Shown here one piece after another: positions 44,590-57,100 of a stretch of 64,000 nucleotides of DNA. The stretch is from assembly GCA_904066235.2 (NCBI GenBank), contig CAJFCV020000001.1, forward strand, positions 9,052,001-9,116,000, written 5' to 3'. Position 1 is the stretch's first letter. Each line of letters opens with the position of its first letter. The DNA is from Bursaphelenchus xylophilus. Taxonomy: Eukaryota > Nematoda > Chromadorea > Rhabditida > Aphelenchoididae. The position numbers and the translations under genes are program-made. The notes beneath the pieces are model-generated. The model worked only from the letters and a program-made list of their open reading frames with translations, did not search any database and was not told where the DNA came from.

Positions 44590-47500
44590 ATGCTATGTTA
44601 TCGAAAACTGCGCCATTCAATATACATTCTGCTGTGCGTCCCAGTACTTTTATTGGTTATTTTGTACAGAAAAGTGGATTTTAATGAGGTAAGTTGATAA
44701 ATTATCCAAAAATGAATATTCCCGGATGAAACATGTGCAAAAAGATTTCGGAAAAAGTATTTTTAATCCCAGAAAACACAAAAAACAGGAAAAGCAACAA
44801 GTTGTTATCCGGTAAAATGAGACCTCGGGGATTTCAAAAGCTTTAGAAGTAAAAAAGTTTTAATCCGGAGTAAAAAAAGGCCAGCTTGACCCCTGAATAG
44901 AGCCACCTCTCTTTTACTTTACACTCGACCGCTGTTTTCCTGTCCCCAAATCTCTTTTTTCAGGACAAACAAACAAAAAGAATATTGGTTCCAGACAAAA
45001 TTCAAAAAAGTTTTGTCGAAAAGTTGGATTTGCAATGAAAGAAATGCAGATTTTTAGCTAAAAAAGATGATTTTGAAAGAAAAATCTAGCAAATCCACAG
45101 TTTCCGAGATGAAATAACCTAAGGTATTTTAATAGTATCAGAACCGGACAAAAAAATTATCAGAAATAGTGATTTTCCTAAAGAATTTAACTTTGAGACT
45201 AAGAATTTAACGGAGATCTTGCAGAAAACACAAGTGGAAGATGACTCAATCCGGCTGGAATCCTTCAGATTGCGTCAAAAAAGTGAGTGTTCCTATCAAA
45301 AATTCAGAAAAGAAATCAATTGTTAAATATTCAGTCATCAAAATAATCTAATAATACGAATTTTTTGAAGAAAAACCTGACTAAAGTAAGGTGAAAGTGA
45401 TTGATTGAAGTTGGAATAGTAAAGAACTTGACCATTAGATGGTTTTGAAACAGTTTTTCACATTTCCCGCATTAGATTTTACTCACAAACCATAAAAAAT
45501 AGGTTTTAGACTTTTTTGATATTATCAGTCTGTCGGAAAAATAACGGCGGATCGTCGCATCAAAATGTCTCGCCTCGCCGCTGTCGCGCATCAAATCCCA
45601 ATCCGCGGCTTGCAGTCGCAAAGCGATGATGGGCGATTCCGAGGCGCGACGATCCGCCGTTTTTTTCCCGACAGACCGATATACTAGGGACAAAAAGTCC
45701 GTAGAATTTTTTCGCCGCCGACGCGGGGAAATGCGTGCTGCTAGTGGAAAAACGGGAAGTTGTACTTGCCCTGGTAGACGCTGGTTTTCTAATTGGTCCC
45801 TTTTCGGAAAGTAAATGAGCATTATAAGTGGACTGGATGCGAGGAAATGCGTTGTTGGCAAGTTATACGAAAAGATAACATCCGGAATAAGGGACAAGAT
45901 TATGAAAAGGAAAAATACTATTTTCAGGCTTTTGTGGACGGGATATTGAGCTGATTTACAACGATACGGAATATCCAGAATGTCTGCAAAAGTTACAATG
46001 GATGACTGAAAAATGGAGTTCAGATAAATGCTATGCGGAAAATGGAGTGGACGGGTCCAATTGCAGTGTCTATAATTACATATCAAACGTAGAGAAACAT
46101 TGCAGAACTATCGGGAATAATCAAATGTAAGATTGGAAAAAATAAAATTTACTTGATGCCAAGTATATATAAAATAAGTAATATAAATTCTTCCAGTACA
46201 TATCAGCCAACCCCTTTACTGCCTCCGAAACCATTGGACATTGAGGATTTAATGGCTAGAATGTCTGACCATCCCACTAATTACGACTTCATCAAACGCC
46301 GAATCCGGGAATTGGCCCCGAATTGGGAAAAGGCGCGACAAAACTTGGCCGCCAAACGATTTGTGCGCCCGCAAAAGGTATGAGATTAGCCGAGTTATAT
46401 CCGGGACTGACCCCAAATGGCTAACATGCCAGGAGCTTGCGTTAAAAGCCCGCTTAGAGGATTAGGATCCATTTTAAATAGATTTGAGGGGCCAGTGTAA
46501 TAACATTATATGCGGGATGTAGCTTGCATTATAAGCTCGGAGTCGACATGGATGTCAAACAAAATTAGAGCCCAACAGCAATTTACTGTGTTCTAGATCT
46601 TCCTCTACCTGGGCTTCCTCACAGTGAAGAAGAATAATTTGGCGGAAGCGGCCGACAAGGGCGGCCCGTTGGGAGAGCTGGTCCAATGGAGCGACCTCAT
46701 CGCCTCTGTGGCCACTTTGGGTCATAATATAAGTGTCTTTGGAAATTGGAGTCGATTCAAATCGTGAGTTACAATGATCCTAGCCTAGGTCCTTATACCA
46801 AGTATAGGACTTTAAGCTTTATAAATTTACTATACATTTTGTAACAGAAAACGTGAAAATCCAAAAAAAGAGGATGGCCAAATATGGCCTCGCAAATGGA
46901 AAAATAAACTTCAGATAAGGATGGCACGTTGTAAACACACGGCGGCAAAGTTTACACGGAAGTTCGGGAACGGAAAAGGGGGACATTCGATATCTCTCAT
47001 TTTTTTGCATTTAAAACCCACTAATCCTACTGTAAACTATATATTATGATTGAACATATAAATGAAAGTAAACTAAAATTTGATGGGTAAAACAACGTAT
47101 TTTTGGCAATGTTGGGCACTTTATCTCCAATTCGAATGTTTTCAGAGCCCTAACTGAATTGGATCAAATTTCGGCATGTCCTAAGAGCACAAGTGAAGCG
47201 CCGACGGTCCTAATTTTCATCGACATAATGGGATTGCGCCACATTCGAATGAGACTGAAGACATTTTATGCGCAGAATCTGTAAGTTCAAAAAATAAATG
47301 TGGAGCAGAAATCTGAACTGTTTGCGAACGTAAAACAAATCAATTACTGACTTCAGATGCCGCTTTCGAGTGTTAGATTCGTTCGGAACACACGCCGAAT
47401 TCAACCATCCCACCTATTTTCGGAAGAATTACAAATCTCTGGGCGCCAAATCGTTGAAACAAAACCCCTGGGGCGGAAATGGCCTTAATTTGAAGCAGTT

Positions 47501-49016
47501 CCTCACGTTGTATCCCCACACCGATGACAATACTTTCCTCGGATTCGTGGTGCAGACTTTTGAACAGGAGGATACGAAGAGGGAAAATTGGACGGTAATC
47601 TACGGAAAGGAGGCTTATATGTGGAAGGATGCGGGAAAAGTTTTACAGGTAAGAGATACAGAACATACGAAGACTCACTTTATCAAAGGCTTTGGTCAAA
47701 ATTAAAAAAAACCTTGTCGCCTCCAGTTCTATAAAATGATGACGATCATGACGAATTTTATAGAACTGTTTACGTATTTCTCTAGATCGCTTCGGAATTC
47801 ACTCAACTCCACGCCACTGTGGAGAATGCAACCACAGCCAAGGAATATGCAAATGTCCCCTTCGAGAATCACGGCAATCTCCCGGCCGAGAAATTCCACG
47901 GCCTTCTCCGAAAGGCCAAGGTTTTCCTTGGTTTAGGGTTTCCCATCGAAGGTCCCGCGCCCCTCGAAGCGGTGGCCAATGGGGCCATTTACTTGAATCC
48001 GATATTCAAAACGGCCAAGAGTCGGAGGAATTACACCTTTTTCGCGGAGAAACCCACTTTCCGCAAGGTAAGCCGCCATTTTTATATTGTGCTAGACGAC
48101 TGCTAGAAATCATTAAAATTTAAACCCAAAATTTTTGGAAGCTCTCGAGAAGAACCCAAAAACATCCCGGATGTTGGATATAGATTGAGAATTGAGAGAT
48201 TCGCGCCACAAATATCTAGCTTTACCCCTTCATAGCAGCGATGGAATTGTCGCTGACCTCGAGAAAAGAGAAGACTTTCCCCTAATTTAATGCGAACGGG
48301 GAGAGAAATCAACGGGAAATCATAATTAGAAAGAGTCTAGACACCCATAAATAATATTTTTTGCATTATTTGCAATTGCAGATTACAAGCCAGAACTTCT
48401 ATATGGATCGTTTCGTCGGTCGTCCTTATGTCATCAATGTGGATATTGAGGATGAAGAGGATGTCCGGAGGGCATTTAAAGAGGCTATGAACTCGAGCAT
48501 AGAGCCCACTTTATCTTATGAGTTTACTTTTTTGGGGATGCTGGAGAGAGTATCGATTATCATATCCAAATTCGATTTCTGTTCGCCTGTGAGGAGAGAT
48601 TGGCCGCCTTTCAAAGAGGCTGGAAGTGTGATTGAAGCTGATGCTGGGCAAAGCTGTGATGAGGCTTGTGCTAGTCAAGGGAGGCTATGCGAGTCCGAGT
48701 TTTTCAAATATATTAATCATCCCGTGGAGTTGAAGAGGTAAGGAGAACATTGAAAAAATCTTCATTTCATAAAACATTCCATGTTCATATTTCCAGACCA
48801 TAAAATCCCACACGATTACGCGTTATTAATTTCAGACATGGGTGTTCAATCTCCACCATAGAATCAATGGCCGAGCCGTATTCTCCATCCAAGTGCAGCC
48901 TCCAAAGGGATCCGTTCTTATTCAGTTGCGCGACCCAACCTCCGGCACATGTACAACGAATTTGCCCATGTCGAACGCTCAATAGGAACCAAACTATACT
49001 TTGTGCAACCTGTTAG
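44590..49016 (+). CDS. gly-2: Alpha-1,6-mannosylglycoprotein 6-beta-N-acetylglucosaminyltransferase (GnT-V, MGAT5)
   Basis: Golgi type II membrane enzyme that adds the beta-1,6 GlcNAc branch to complex N-glycans. Ten exons: 44590-44688, 45225-45282, 45928-46126, 46197-46377, 46597-46763, 47146-47280, 47357-47648, 47786-48067, 48382-48737, 48836-49016; 649 aa, all phases consistent (C. elegans GLY-2 is of similar size). The first exon is a short cytoplasmic tail plus signal anchor (SIYILLCVPVLLLVILY). The stem follows (exons 2-4), then the family core: FLYLGFLTVKKNNLAEAADK, GGPLGELVQWSDLIASV, DSFGTHAEFNHP, VIYGKEAYMWKD, FLGLGFPIEGPAPLEA. The C terminus is Cys-rich (AGQSCDEACASQGRLCE), as in GnT-V. 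The second intron contains a small MITE. Confidence 0.92.
45527..45678. mobile_element. Small MITE in GLY-2 intron 2
   Basis: About 150 bp with terminal inverted repeats of about 27 bp: AGTCTGTCGGAAAAATAACG and GGCGGATCGTCGC on the left, reverse complement (GCGACGATCCGCC, CCCGACAGACC) on the right. The centre is GC-rich. It makes a long antisense frame here look coding. Confidence 0.7.
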
Positions 49017-50286
49017 ACTTTTTCATTCTTACAATAGTTTCTAATTTTATATCATAACTGTGCCTTTTCATTCGGGTATTCTTTTAATATTCAGGATTTT
49101 CATATTTTGTTATAATACTGGTAATAAACATCTTAGAGTTTATAAAAGTTTTGGTTCGACTAAAAATCTGGGATTTTAGAACTTTAATTTTTTATGTTTA
49201 ATACTTCTGGTTCGAGGCTCACGGGCGACTCCATGATCATGCTGAAAAATTCTGCGTCTTTGTGGAACCAAAGATGTTGACTTTTATACTTCAATATTTG
49301 TTGTATGGAACGCCCTCAATTGACGGAAATAGAATATTTTGTTCGTATTTTGACTGGCTAAGAAACCGACAATCGTGACGGTTTGTTGTTGTACTGAGGC
49401 TCCATTATATTTATTTCTTATCAAGAACTCGGATGTATTCCTTAAATTTCAAAAAACAAAACAAACAGCGCTTTCTCACCGTATTCCTCTTGATCCAATC
49501 GGGGAATATCGAATGGCAAAAAGGCGTCCTTGGTTCCGCCCATCTTTTTTTGATCGCCAAACCTAAAACAATATGTCCGCCTCGTAGGCAGACGATTCTT
49601 TGTTTTCACTTTGAGTATATCCTTTAGTACAGCGTTAATTTAAAATTTTGGTACAGTAATCCCCTGAAAAACGACCCAGAGTTCTTAATTATTATGGAAA
49701 AGATTACTTATACTAGTTTTTTTTTGAGCAACTGGGACACCAGATTCTCAAAAAATTTTAAACACCCAACGCCGGGATGGATGATCCATTTTTACGTCGG
49801 AACCAGTTGTGTAATATCCCTTTAAATTTCGTGAAATTAAATGAATCGGCTTCTCATTAATGAGGGATGACTCCAGAAAGTAAATGAGTGCAAAAGCGAT
49901 TGGGGACAGCTGCTCCGAGGGGCCAAGAGGGTTACGTTTTTTGGCGCATTCAATGAATCAAAATATTTGTAGAGATGTTGGGATGATTTGGAAATTTGTC
50001 ATTAGGTAGATAAAATACATGTATTTATGTCGAATGCCTCTCAAGGTTTTGCTTTACAGCGTTTTCTTTGTTGGTCTAGAGACAGACAGTGATTTGAGAG
50101 CGGCTATGGCAATTTTATTCTTGTTTTGAGTACAATATCTTCCCTCTCGTATAATAGCACTCAAATTTCCCACTTTCCCAACATAACCTCCATAAAGCGT
50201 GTTTTCTCCGGTTTCTTGTCGCCTCCACTGATTTTATCTACCGAAATTTGGAGTGGCGTTTAAATTTGTTCTCCTTCAGGTTGGCG
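49017..50286. other. Intergenic region between GLY-2 and the 146-aa gene
   Basis: No supported exon. An acceptor-like TCCTTCAG at about 50278 sits 8 nt before the next gene's ATG, suggesting trans-splicing. Confidence 0.45.
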
Positions 50287-51392
50287 ATGCCTTGTGTGGT
50301 GGAGAACCAGCTCGAGGTCTTCAGATCAGACCCCGTACTCTCACATTTGGCCCAAGGAACGAACATCCGATACGGTGCCTGTCTCCATGCTCCAGAACAA
50401 GAGAGAAGAGAGAAGTTCCTTCAGGGCTTTAGAAGTAAACGACTGGCGATTGTGAGTGCTTGAGTTTATTTTTGATGGGTTTAGATGGATGTCTTGTGGC
50501 TTTAGCAAGGAGATAACGAGATATTACACTAGAATAAGTAACCGTGTTCCCTTTTTTGCCGTACCTTTATTATGATTAGTGCTAAAGTCCAGTTTAAAAG
50601 CAATATTTTTTTTGCATTGATCAAGTACAACGCTTTTGCCAGACATATATCAGGCCTTCGAATCTCTGCAGCTTAGCGCATAATCTCTTTTTGTATCTTA
50701 TGTCATAAACATGATCGGGTATGACCTTTCCGTCCTTCAAATTAGAGGGCGCCAAATGTTTTTGTCATTGTTGATCCCGATCTTTACGACATTTAGCCCT
50801 GAAAAGTGATGCGCGACAAGATTAATAATCGAACGCATCGACGGACAAGTTCTTATAAGGCCTGAAAGTATTTATCCCGCGTGCGGCCAATTGGCTCAAA
50901 AAGATTTATTTATGGGTTCCGACAAGGGGACAAGATGTGATCGGCCACTAAAATAACGTTTTTATAAAAGCGACGGCAGAGTCAAAGGTGTCTGTTAGAA
51001 CTTTTATGATCTCCAGATGACAGGATTACGGTAAAATACGAAGTCCCATTCTTCCTCCATAAAAGCGGGAGACTTGTTTTGGAGTCACCTTGTCTAAATT
51101 AATTTATTTTTTTCAGACCTTTCCTTCGCATGGAGTAAATATGGAGATAAACCTCTGTCCAGAAGTCCGAGAGCACAACAATGACATGATTTTTGAGAGT
51201 CAGTTTATCTTCAACGGAGTGTGCTGTCGCTTAAAAGGCCGCATTAATAAGAACTCGCTGGTGGGCACGGCTAAGCTTGAATTTGACGCCGAAACTGCTG
51301 AAAGGGAGGCCAAATTGGCGGCCAAAGCGCGGCCATATCTTCAGCGGATCACCAATTTGAGGAATCTGATCACCGGAACTCAGCCTCATTAA
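50287..51392 (+). CDS. Conserved-looking small protein of unknown function, two exons
   Basis: Exons 50287-50451 and 51117-51392 join in phase 0 (donor GTGAGT, acceptor TTTTTTTCAG) to give 146 aa. I do not recognise the family. There is no signal peptide or membrane helix. The N-terminal half is helical and charged (HAPEQERREKFLQGFRSKRL). The middle alternates like beta strands (MIFESQFIFNGVCCRLKGRI), and the end is a basic helix (EREAKLAAKARPYLQRI). The first ATG is preceded by a TTCAG acceptor, which supports the start. The 665-nt intron is long for its size. It looks real because of codon choice and clean splice sites. Confidence 0.65.
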
Positions 51393-52803
51393 CTTGGATC
51401 TTATTTTAGAACTCTTTTTACGGGTCTTATATAGTTTTTCTCAAAATTTTTATTGGCACTTTTATATAATTTCGCATGGTATATTAAATTTTTCACATCC
51501 TTATGAGTTTTTGACATATCAAATTTATTTTTGAGCAAATAAATATTGTACTTGAAAAATGATGATGAATTTTTTTCTACATAAGTTTTGTTATGCCTCA
51601 GATCAAAAAGATTCTTACAGCGTTAAACGAATCGCGTGAAAACGGTAATTAATCTTTCTCGTTTGCTTGGCCATCGGAATGTCGTAAAATTTTTCGATTT
51701 CAAAGGGATCTCAAGTTTTTTCAAATGGGATTTTCGAATTGAAATTGCATAAAAAATGTCAGAAAGAGTTCAAAATTATTAAAAGTTTTGCGTAAAACAC
51801 GTAGTAAAGAGCATGGCCACGTATTTTTTATTGTAGATCACACCCGATGTCAACCTAATTTTATCCAAAACTGCCTTGTTTTTCTCAATCCTCAATTTTT
51901 ATCTTCAAAAACAACGGAAGTTTTGGCCAAACAACTTCCGAACACCTTGTGGCCACAATTCCTTGCCCGATTCATTAATTACGACCGCATTCCAGACATT
52001 CGTTCAATCTCATTAATACTCATTTAAAAATCAATCTTCTCCTTTGTGAATCCGTGCCCTGAGGCAACGAACAGAAGTTGTTTGCACTGTGGCTTGGGAT
52101 TTATAAAAAAAGCCACAAAAAACAGAAAATTAATGAGAGAAGGAGGCAAAGGCAAGGCGAAGAAGATATTCAGAGGTAAAATACGTCATAAAAAATCTGT
52201 AAACACTCGGGTTAGAAAGGAGTCGAAGCATTCCAAAGCATACAATTGCGCATAGTTTATGATTTTTTGGACATAAACCTAGAAACCTTTAGATTAAAAA
52301 ATGGCGCTTATTGTTAGCATTCGATCTTCGCAATTTCACTCTTTATAAGTCATCAAATCTGGCATTCGGGTGTCCCATAAGTCTCGCTGTTTTACGAAGT
52401 TGAGGTTTACGGTCTTATGGAATGGAGTTAATGATAAATCGACAAAAAACTAGAAAAAATGTCGAAATATTAAAATAAATTGATATATCTATTTCCTGTT
52501 GAAGTAGGGCAAACTCTGCAGTCTAATAAATAGCAAGCGTCATCACAACTTGCTTTGGCGAATAAAAACGTACCCTTTGTCCACTCAATTCTCCATTCTT
52601 TCTTCGTCATTTTACCCCTTGGAATCTCGAGTAAATCGTTGAGACGATAACCGATGACGTCACTCCAAACACTTCTTCTCTTCGATTCCACACTTTGGAG
52701 ACCCAAGAAAGTAAACGTGAAGAGGTACCTGATAGATTCCCCCTTTTCTATCGATTCGCTCGGTTTTTTACGTAAGACAACCAATTCCCCCAACGAATTG
52801 CGT
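51393..52803. other. Intergenic region, no gene recognised
   Basis: AT-rich. A 119-codon frame on the minus strand (52829-52470) starts in the terminal repeat of the next foldback element and looks fortuitous. A 69-codon Lys-rich plus frame at 52046-52255 lacks an ATG start. Confidence 0.45.
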
Positions 52804-52807
52804 TTAA

Positions 52808-54043
52808 CCCTTTCCGGACGAGTCGGCACGTATATATTAAAATGAAAGAGGGTACCCTACTGAGTAACGGCATAATAGTGGTTCAGCCCATCGAAGCGTT
52901 ATTTGGGACTTATGACAAAAAATGTCCTTAAAAGTACCCCCACTTGACATATCACTTTTAAAATTTTTGCGACAAGCTGTAAATCGGAAACTACACCTAA
53001 ATTAAAGTCGAGGAGTCCTAGTATTGTTACATCCAAGAACTGTCCAAATCGGAGCACCATAGGATTTGTTATCGATTTTTGGAAATTGAATTTTTAATTT
53101 TGGTCAATTTTGGACCTAAAATCAAGTATATCTTCCGCCGGTATCAACCATTTCGGTCCAAATGTGGTTTTTCCGAATCTATTGTGATGCTACCTTCTTA
53201 CTAGAATATTTCCAGAAAAAACCTATGAGGCATATTTCTGTAAAACGCGGAAATGTTGAAAACGTAAAGGTTTGATCGTATAAAATGTCGCCGCGAGCCG
53301 CGAAGGGACGGGCGCAGCTCGAAACGAGAAAATAATAATTTTTCTTCGAGAAATATTATTTTGATGTCGAAAAGCTGATTTCAACACGAAATACAGGCAG
53401 AAATAGCACGCAAACATTACAATGTCATTTTTATATTTTTACTCTGTTTTCAGGCAATTTCAATCGAGTTTAATTTGGTTTCACGCTAAAATCAAACTTC
53501 TCGAAAAATCTTAAAATATTTTCTCGTTTCGAGCTGCGCCCGTCCCTTCGCGGCTCGCGGCGACATTTTATACGATCAAACCTTTGCGTTTTCAACATTT
53601 CCGCGTTTTACAGAAATATGCCTCATAGGTTTTTTGTGGAAATATTCTAGTAAGAAGCTAGCATCACAATAGATTCGGAAAACCCACATTTGGACCGAAA
53701 TGGTTGATACCGGCGGAAGATATACTTGATTTTAGGTCCAAAATTGACCAAAATTAAAAATTCAATTTCCAAAAATCGATAACAAATCCTATGGTGCTCC
53801 GATTTGGACAGTTCTTGGATGTAACAATACTAGGACTCCTCGACTTTAATTTAGGTGTAGTTTCCGATTTACAGCTTGTCGCAAAAATTTTAAAAGTGAT
53901 ATGTCAAGTGGGGGTACTTTTAAGGACATTTTTTGTCATAAGTCCCAAATAACGCTTCGATGGGCTGAACCACTATTATGCCGTTACTCAGTAGGGTACC
54001 CTCTTTCATTTTAATATATACGTGCCGACTCGTCCGGAAAGGG
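52808..54043. mobile_element. piggyBac-like foldback element with TTAA target site
   Basis: 1236 bp, almost a full palindrome: arms of about 530 bp (52808 to about 53340 and about 53520-54043) around a centre of about 180 bp. Termini are CCCTTTCCGGACGAGTCGGC and its reverse complement, flanked on each side by TTAA (52804-52807 and 54044-54047). TTAA plus a CCC start is the piggyBac hallmark. No transposase is encoded. It lies 68 bp upstream of the SLC6 start codon. Confidence 0.85.
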
Positions 54044-54114
54044 TTAACACCCTCAACGTTGTTTTTAGTTACAGCTATTTTTGTAATGTCAACGGGTAGT
54101 ATCGGTTGTTAATC

Positions 54115-57100
54115 ATGGCTTTATCCCATCAATCGGCGATAAAGAATCCGCCGGCCGAGAGTCTGGCCGCTTCCTCGACCCTGGAAACGGATGAATCGTT
54201 GCTGGCTCAGGTTGACGCTCTTCAGAAGAGAAATTCATCGCATAAACGGATCTCGCAAGTCCGCGAGAGAGCAAGGGTGGGGTTTTTAAAAAATTTTAGG
54301 ACTGACAATGATAATAAAATATTTACTTTCATCCTTTAAGTCTGAATTTTCTGCAAGGAAATTATGAAAAGTACTCTTGTTTGATAAATTTATTTTAGGC
54401 GATCGATCTTTGTCTCCAAAAATGCCGAAACACAATTCCAGTTGATGAAGCAAACGGGGCTCTGTTATATGTTAAATGCCTGGCTTTGATCGAGGAAACG
54501 GAGAGGATTCTAAATACTCAAAACCCCGGAGGGCGTCAGTCTTCGATGTCGCAGCCAAGTCTCGCTTCTAAAGTAAATTTAGATCCAAATTAAACTGTTG
54601 GTCATCTGTTTACTGTGTTGAAAAGCTTTTTTCAGCTCTACCTCACCGAGGCGGCCCCCCATCCCCCACCGAAAGCAGTTGATATTTGGTCTCATCCAGA
54701 CGTTATTCAGCCCGCTAAAGTGGAGGATGACTATTACTACAGTTATTACAAACCACGATGGTGGGGATTTTTGTGTTTTAACAGTGGAAAAGAGGCCAAA
54801 GGCAAGGATCAAGATGTTCGGGATCTTTGGGCCACTCAAGTAAGAAATTAAAATTTTAAAATCACAGTAATCTTCGTTGAATTCTGTAGTAATCTCATCG
54901 ATTTCAGGTCGAGTTCTTTTTATCCTGTCTGGGTTTTATAGTCGGCGTCGGGAATACCCTCAGATTTCCTGCCATGATCTATCAACATGGAGGTGATTCC
55001 AAACTTTTCTCTAGTGATATTAATTCCTCCATATTTTAGGGATATTTTTTGTGCCATATTTTGTTTTTCTGGCCATTTTTGGCCTTCCTCTTGTATATAT
55101 GCATTTGTGTATTGGACAATACTCGGGATTATCGGCTTCCGGCGCCTTCTGGAAGATGATGCCGATGGCTTCTGGGATTGGTTGGGCGTTGGTTCTGCTG
55201 GCCGTACCTGTCGCCATCTACTACAATATAATCGTGGCGTGGGGATTGTATTATTTGTGGTATTCGCTCCTCGGATTCTTTACTGCCGACCTTCCTTGGA
55301 GCGACTGTAAAGCGGGTATGGTTGATTTAATATTAATTTATATTACATATATTATAGGCATCATCAAATATCTAGTTATACGAACTATTTCAGAATGGGT
55401 AACTCGCTTCAATTGTTGTGAACTGGACGCTGGGCCGACTTGTTTCGATAATCCCTATTCAATTACAGCAGCGGAATCGTTTTTCCAGTAAGAATGAAGA
55501 TTCAATTGAAGTTTTTGTAAATCTCTTTAGCTATCAAGTTTTGAATCGAACGATGATCCGTGATATGTCCGTTGGGTCTGTCCAAACTCATCTAGTTGTG
55601 GCCTTGGCCATAGCTTGGATCTTGGTTTTCTTGGGCGTCTTCAAAGGCATCGGTTCCATCGGTTGGGCGGTCACTTTAACAGCTACCGTACCCTATCTTT
55701 TGGTGAGTGAAACCAAAGTAATAATTGCAATGTAGTTGTAAACGCTTCTATAATACTGTCTAGTCGTCATATTTTAGTTAATTATTCTCTTAATCCGGGG
55801 ATTGAGTCTAAATGGTGCTTCGAATGGGATCAAGTTCTTTTTGACACCTGATTTTACCAAATTATGGTCGATAAGTGTAAGTTTTTGACAAAAACATTGT
55901 TTTTTACCCGAAACTGATAAGTTCAATCAAATATTTGCTCATTGCAGATATGGAAATCAGCGGCGGAACAGGTGTTTTACTCGCTGGGAATCGACGCCGG
56001 CCCTTTGATTTCGATGGCCAGCTTCTCCAGATACCGGAATAATATCTATCGGGACGCCGTTCTTTTAGTATTACTGTGAGTACAACTACTTTTAGAATGT
56101 ACATCATCTCATAATAACTTTTTTAGTGACACCATAACCAGTATTCTCTGTGGATTGGTCATTTTTTCCTTTGTCGGGTTCTTGGCCGCCGTCCAACACA
56201 GCGAAATCACCGATATTCTGAGTGAGTCTTAGAAGTAATTAATTGATGGTTGTTTACTCTAGAGCATGACCGATTGTATCTGGCGTTCACCGTGTATCCA
56301 GGGGTCACCCAATTCCTGGAGTGGGGAGCTCTTTGGGCCGTTCTCTTCTTTTTTATGCTCATTATTTCCGCTATGGACGCTGAATTTGCATGGTAAGTTT
56401 ATAGTCCTAAAATGTATCTCAAATGATTTGCAATTATCCAAGGTCAAGTTGAAACAACAATAAAAAACTGAAAATCTATTTTTCCAAATCAGTCATTTTT
56501 GCATGGATAATATAAAAATTATAAATACGAAATTTTCTCATTTAGGTTGGAGATGATAGCCTCCTCGATCATGAATCAGCTCGGAAACAAGACTAGATTA
56601 GTGGAAACTCGGATCTTAGTGGGACTTTGCTTTGCTTTCTTCATCATGGGGATACCATTATGTACAAGGGTAAGGAATTCACTGTTTATTACTGTAATTG
56701 AGACCCTGTTGATGACAATTTTCGTGTTAAGGGGGGTATTTTTATCTTCCATTCGATCGAGTCCCTCAATGCAAATTGGAATTCTTTTTCCCTTTCGCTG
56801 ATCCAAATCATCATCGTATGTTACATTTACGGGATCAACAACTTCATGGATGACATGTCCGAGATGCTGAGAGTGGAGAAGCCGACTTTGGAGTGGTCTC
56901 CGGTTAACTGTAAATGGTATTTTCGCTACAAACAGCTTCAATTTTTGTTCGGTCCCACCGGAGACTACGTTAAATTAAGTTGGTGTGTGTTTGCGCCCTT
57001 TATCTTGACGGTGAGTGACAGGATTTCCTAAAATACGTATTATTGCGTTTTGATTAAATTTAGTCGATTTTGCAAAATTTCTTGTATCTTTAGACGCTGC

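Noticed and set aside
45472..46086. 204-codon open frame on the minus strand
   Set aside because: It is antisense to GLY-2 exon 3 and runs through the MITE at 45527-45678; no family match and no splice support.
52046..52255. 69-codon Lys-rich frame with CPEATNRSCLHCG
   Set aside because: No ATG at its start, no splice context, and low-complexity Lys/Arg content; not defensible as a gene.
52470..52829. 119-codon minus-strand frame with a Cys-rich end, possibly a piggyBac transposase remnant
   Set aside because: It starts inside the terminal repeat of the TTAA element and runs outward from it, which is the wrong side for an encoded transposase. No transposase motif is seen.
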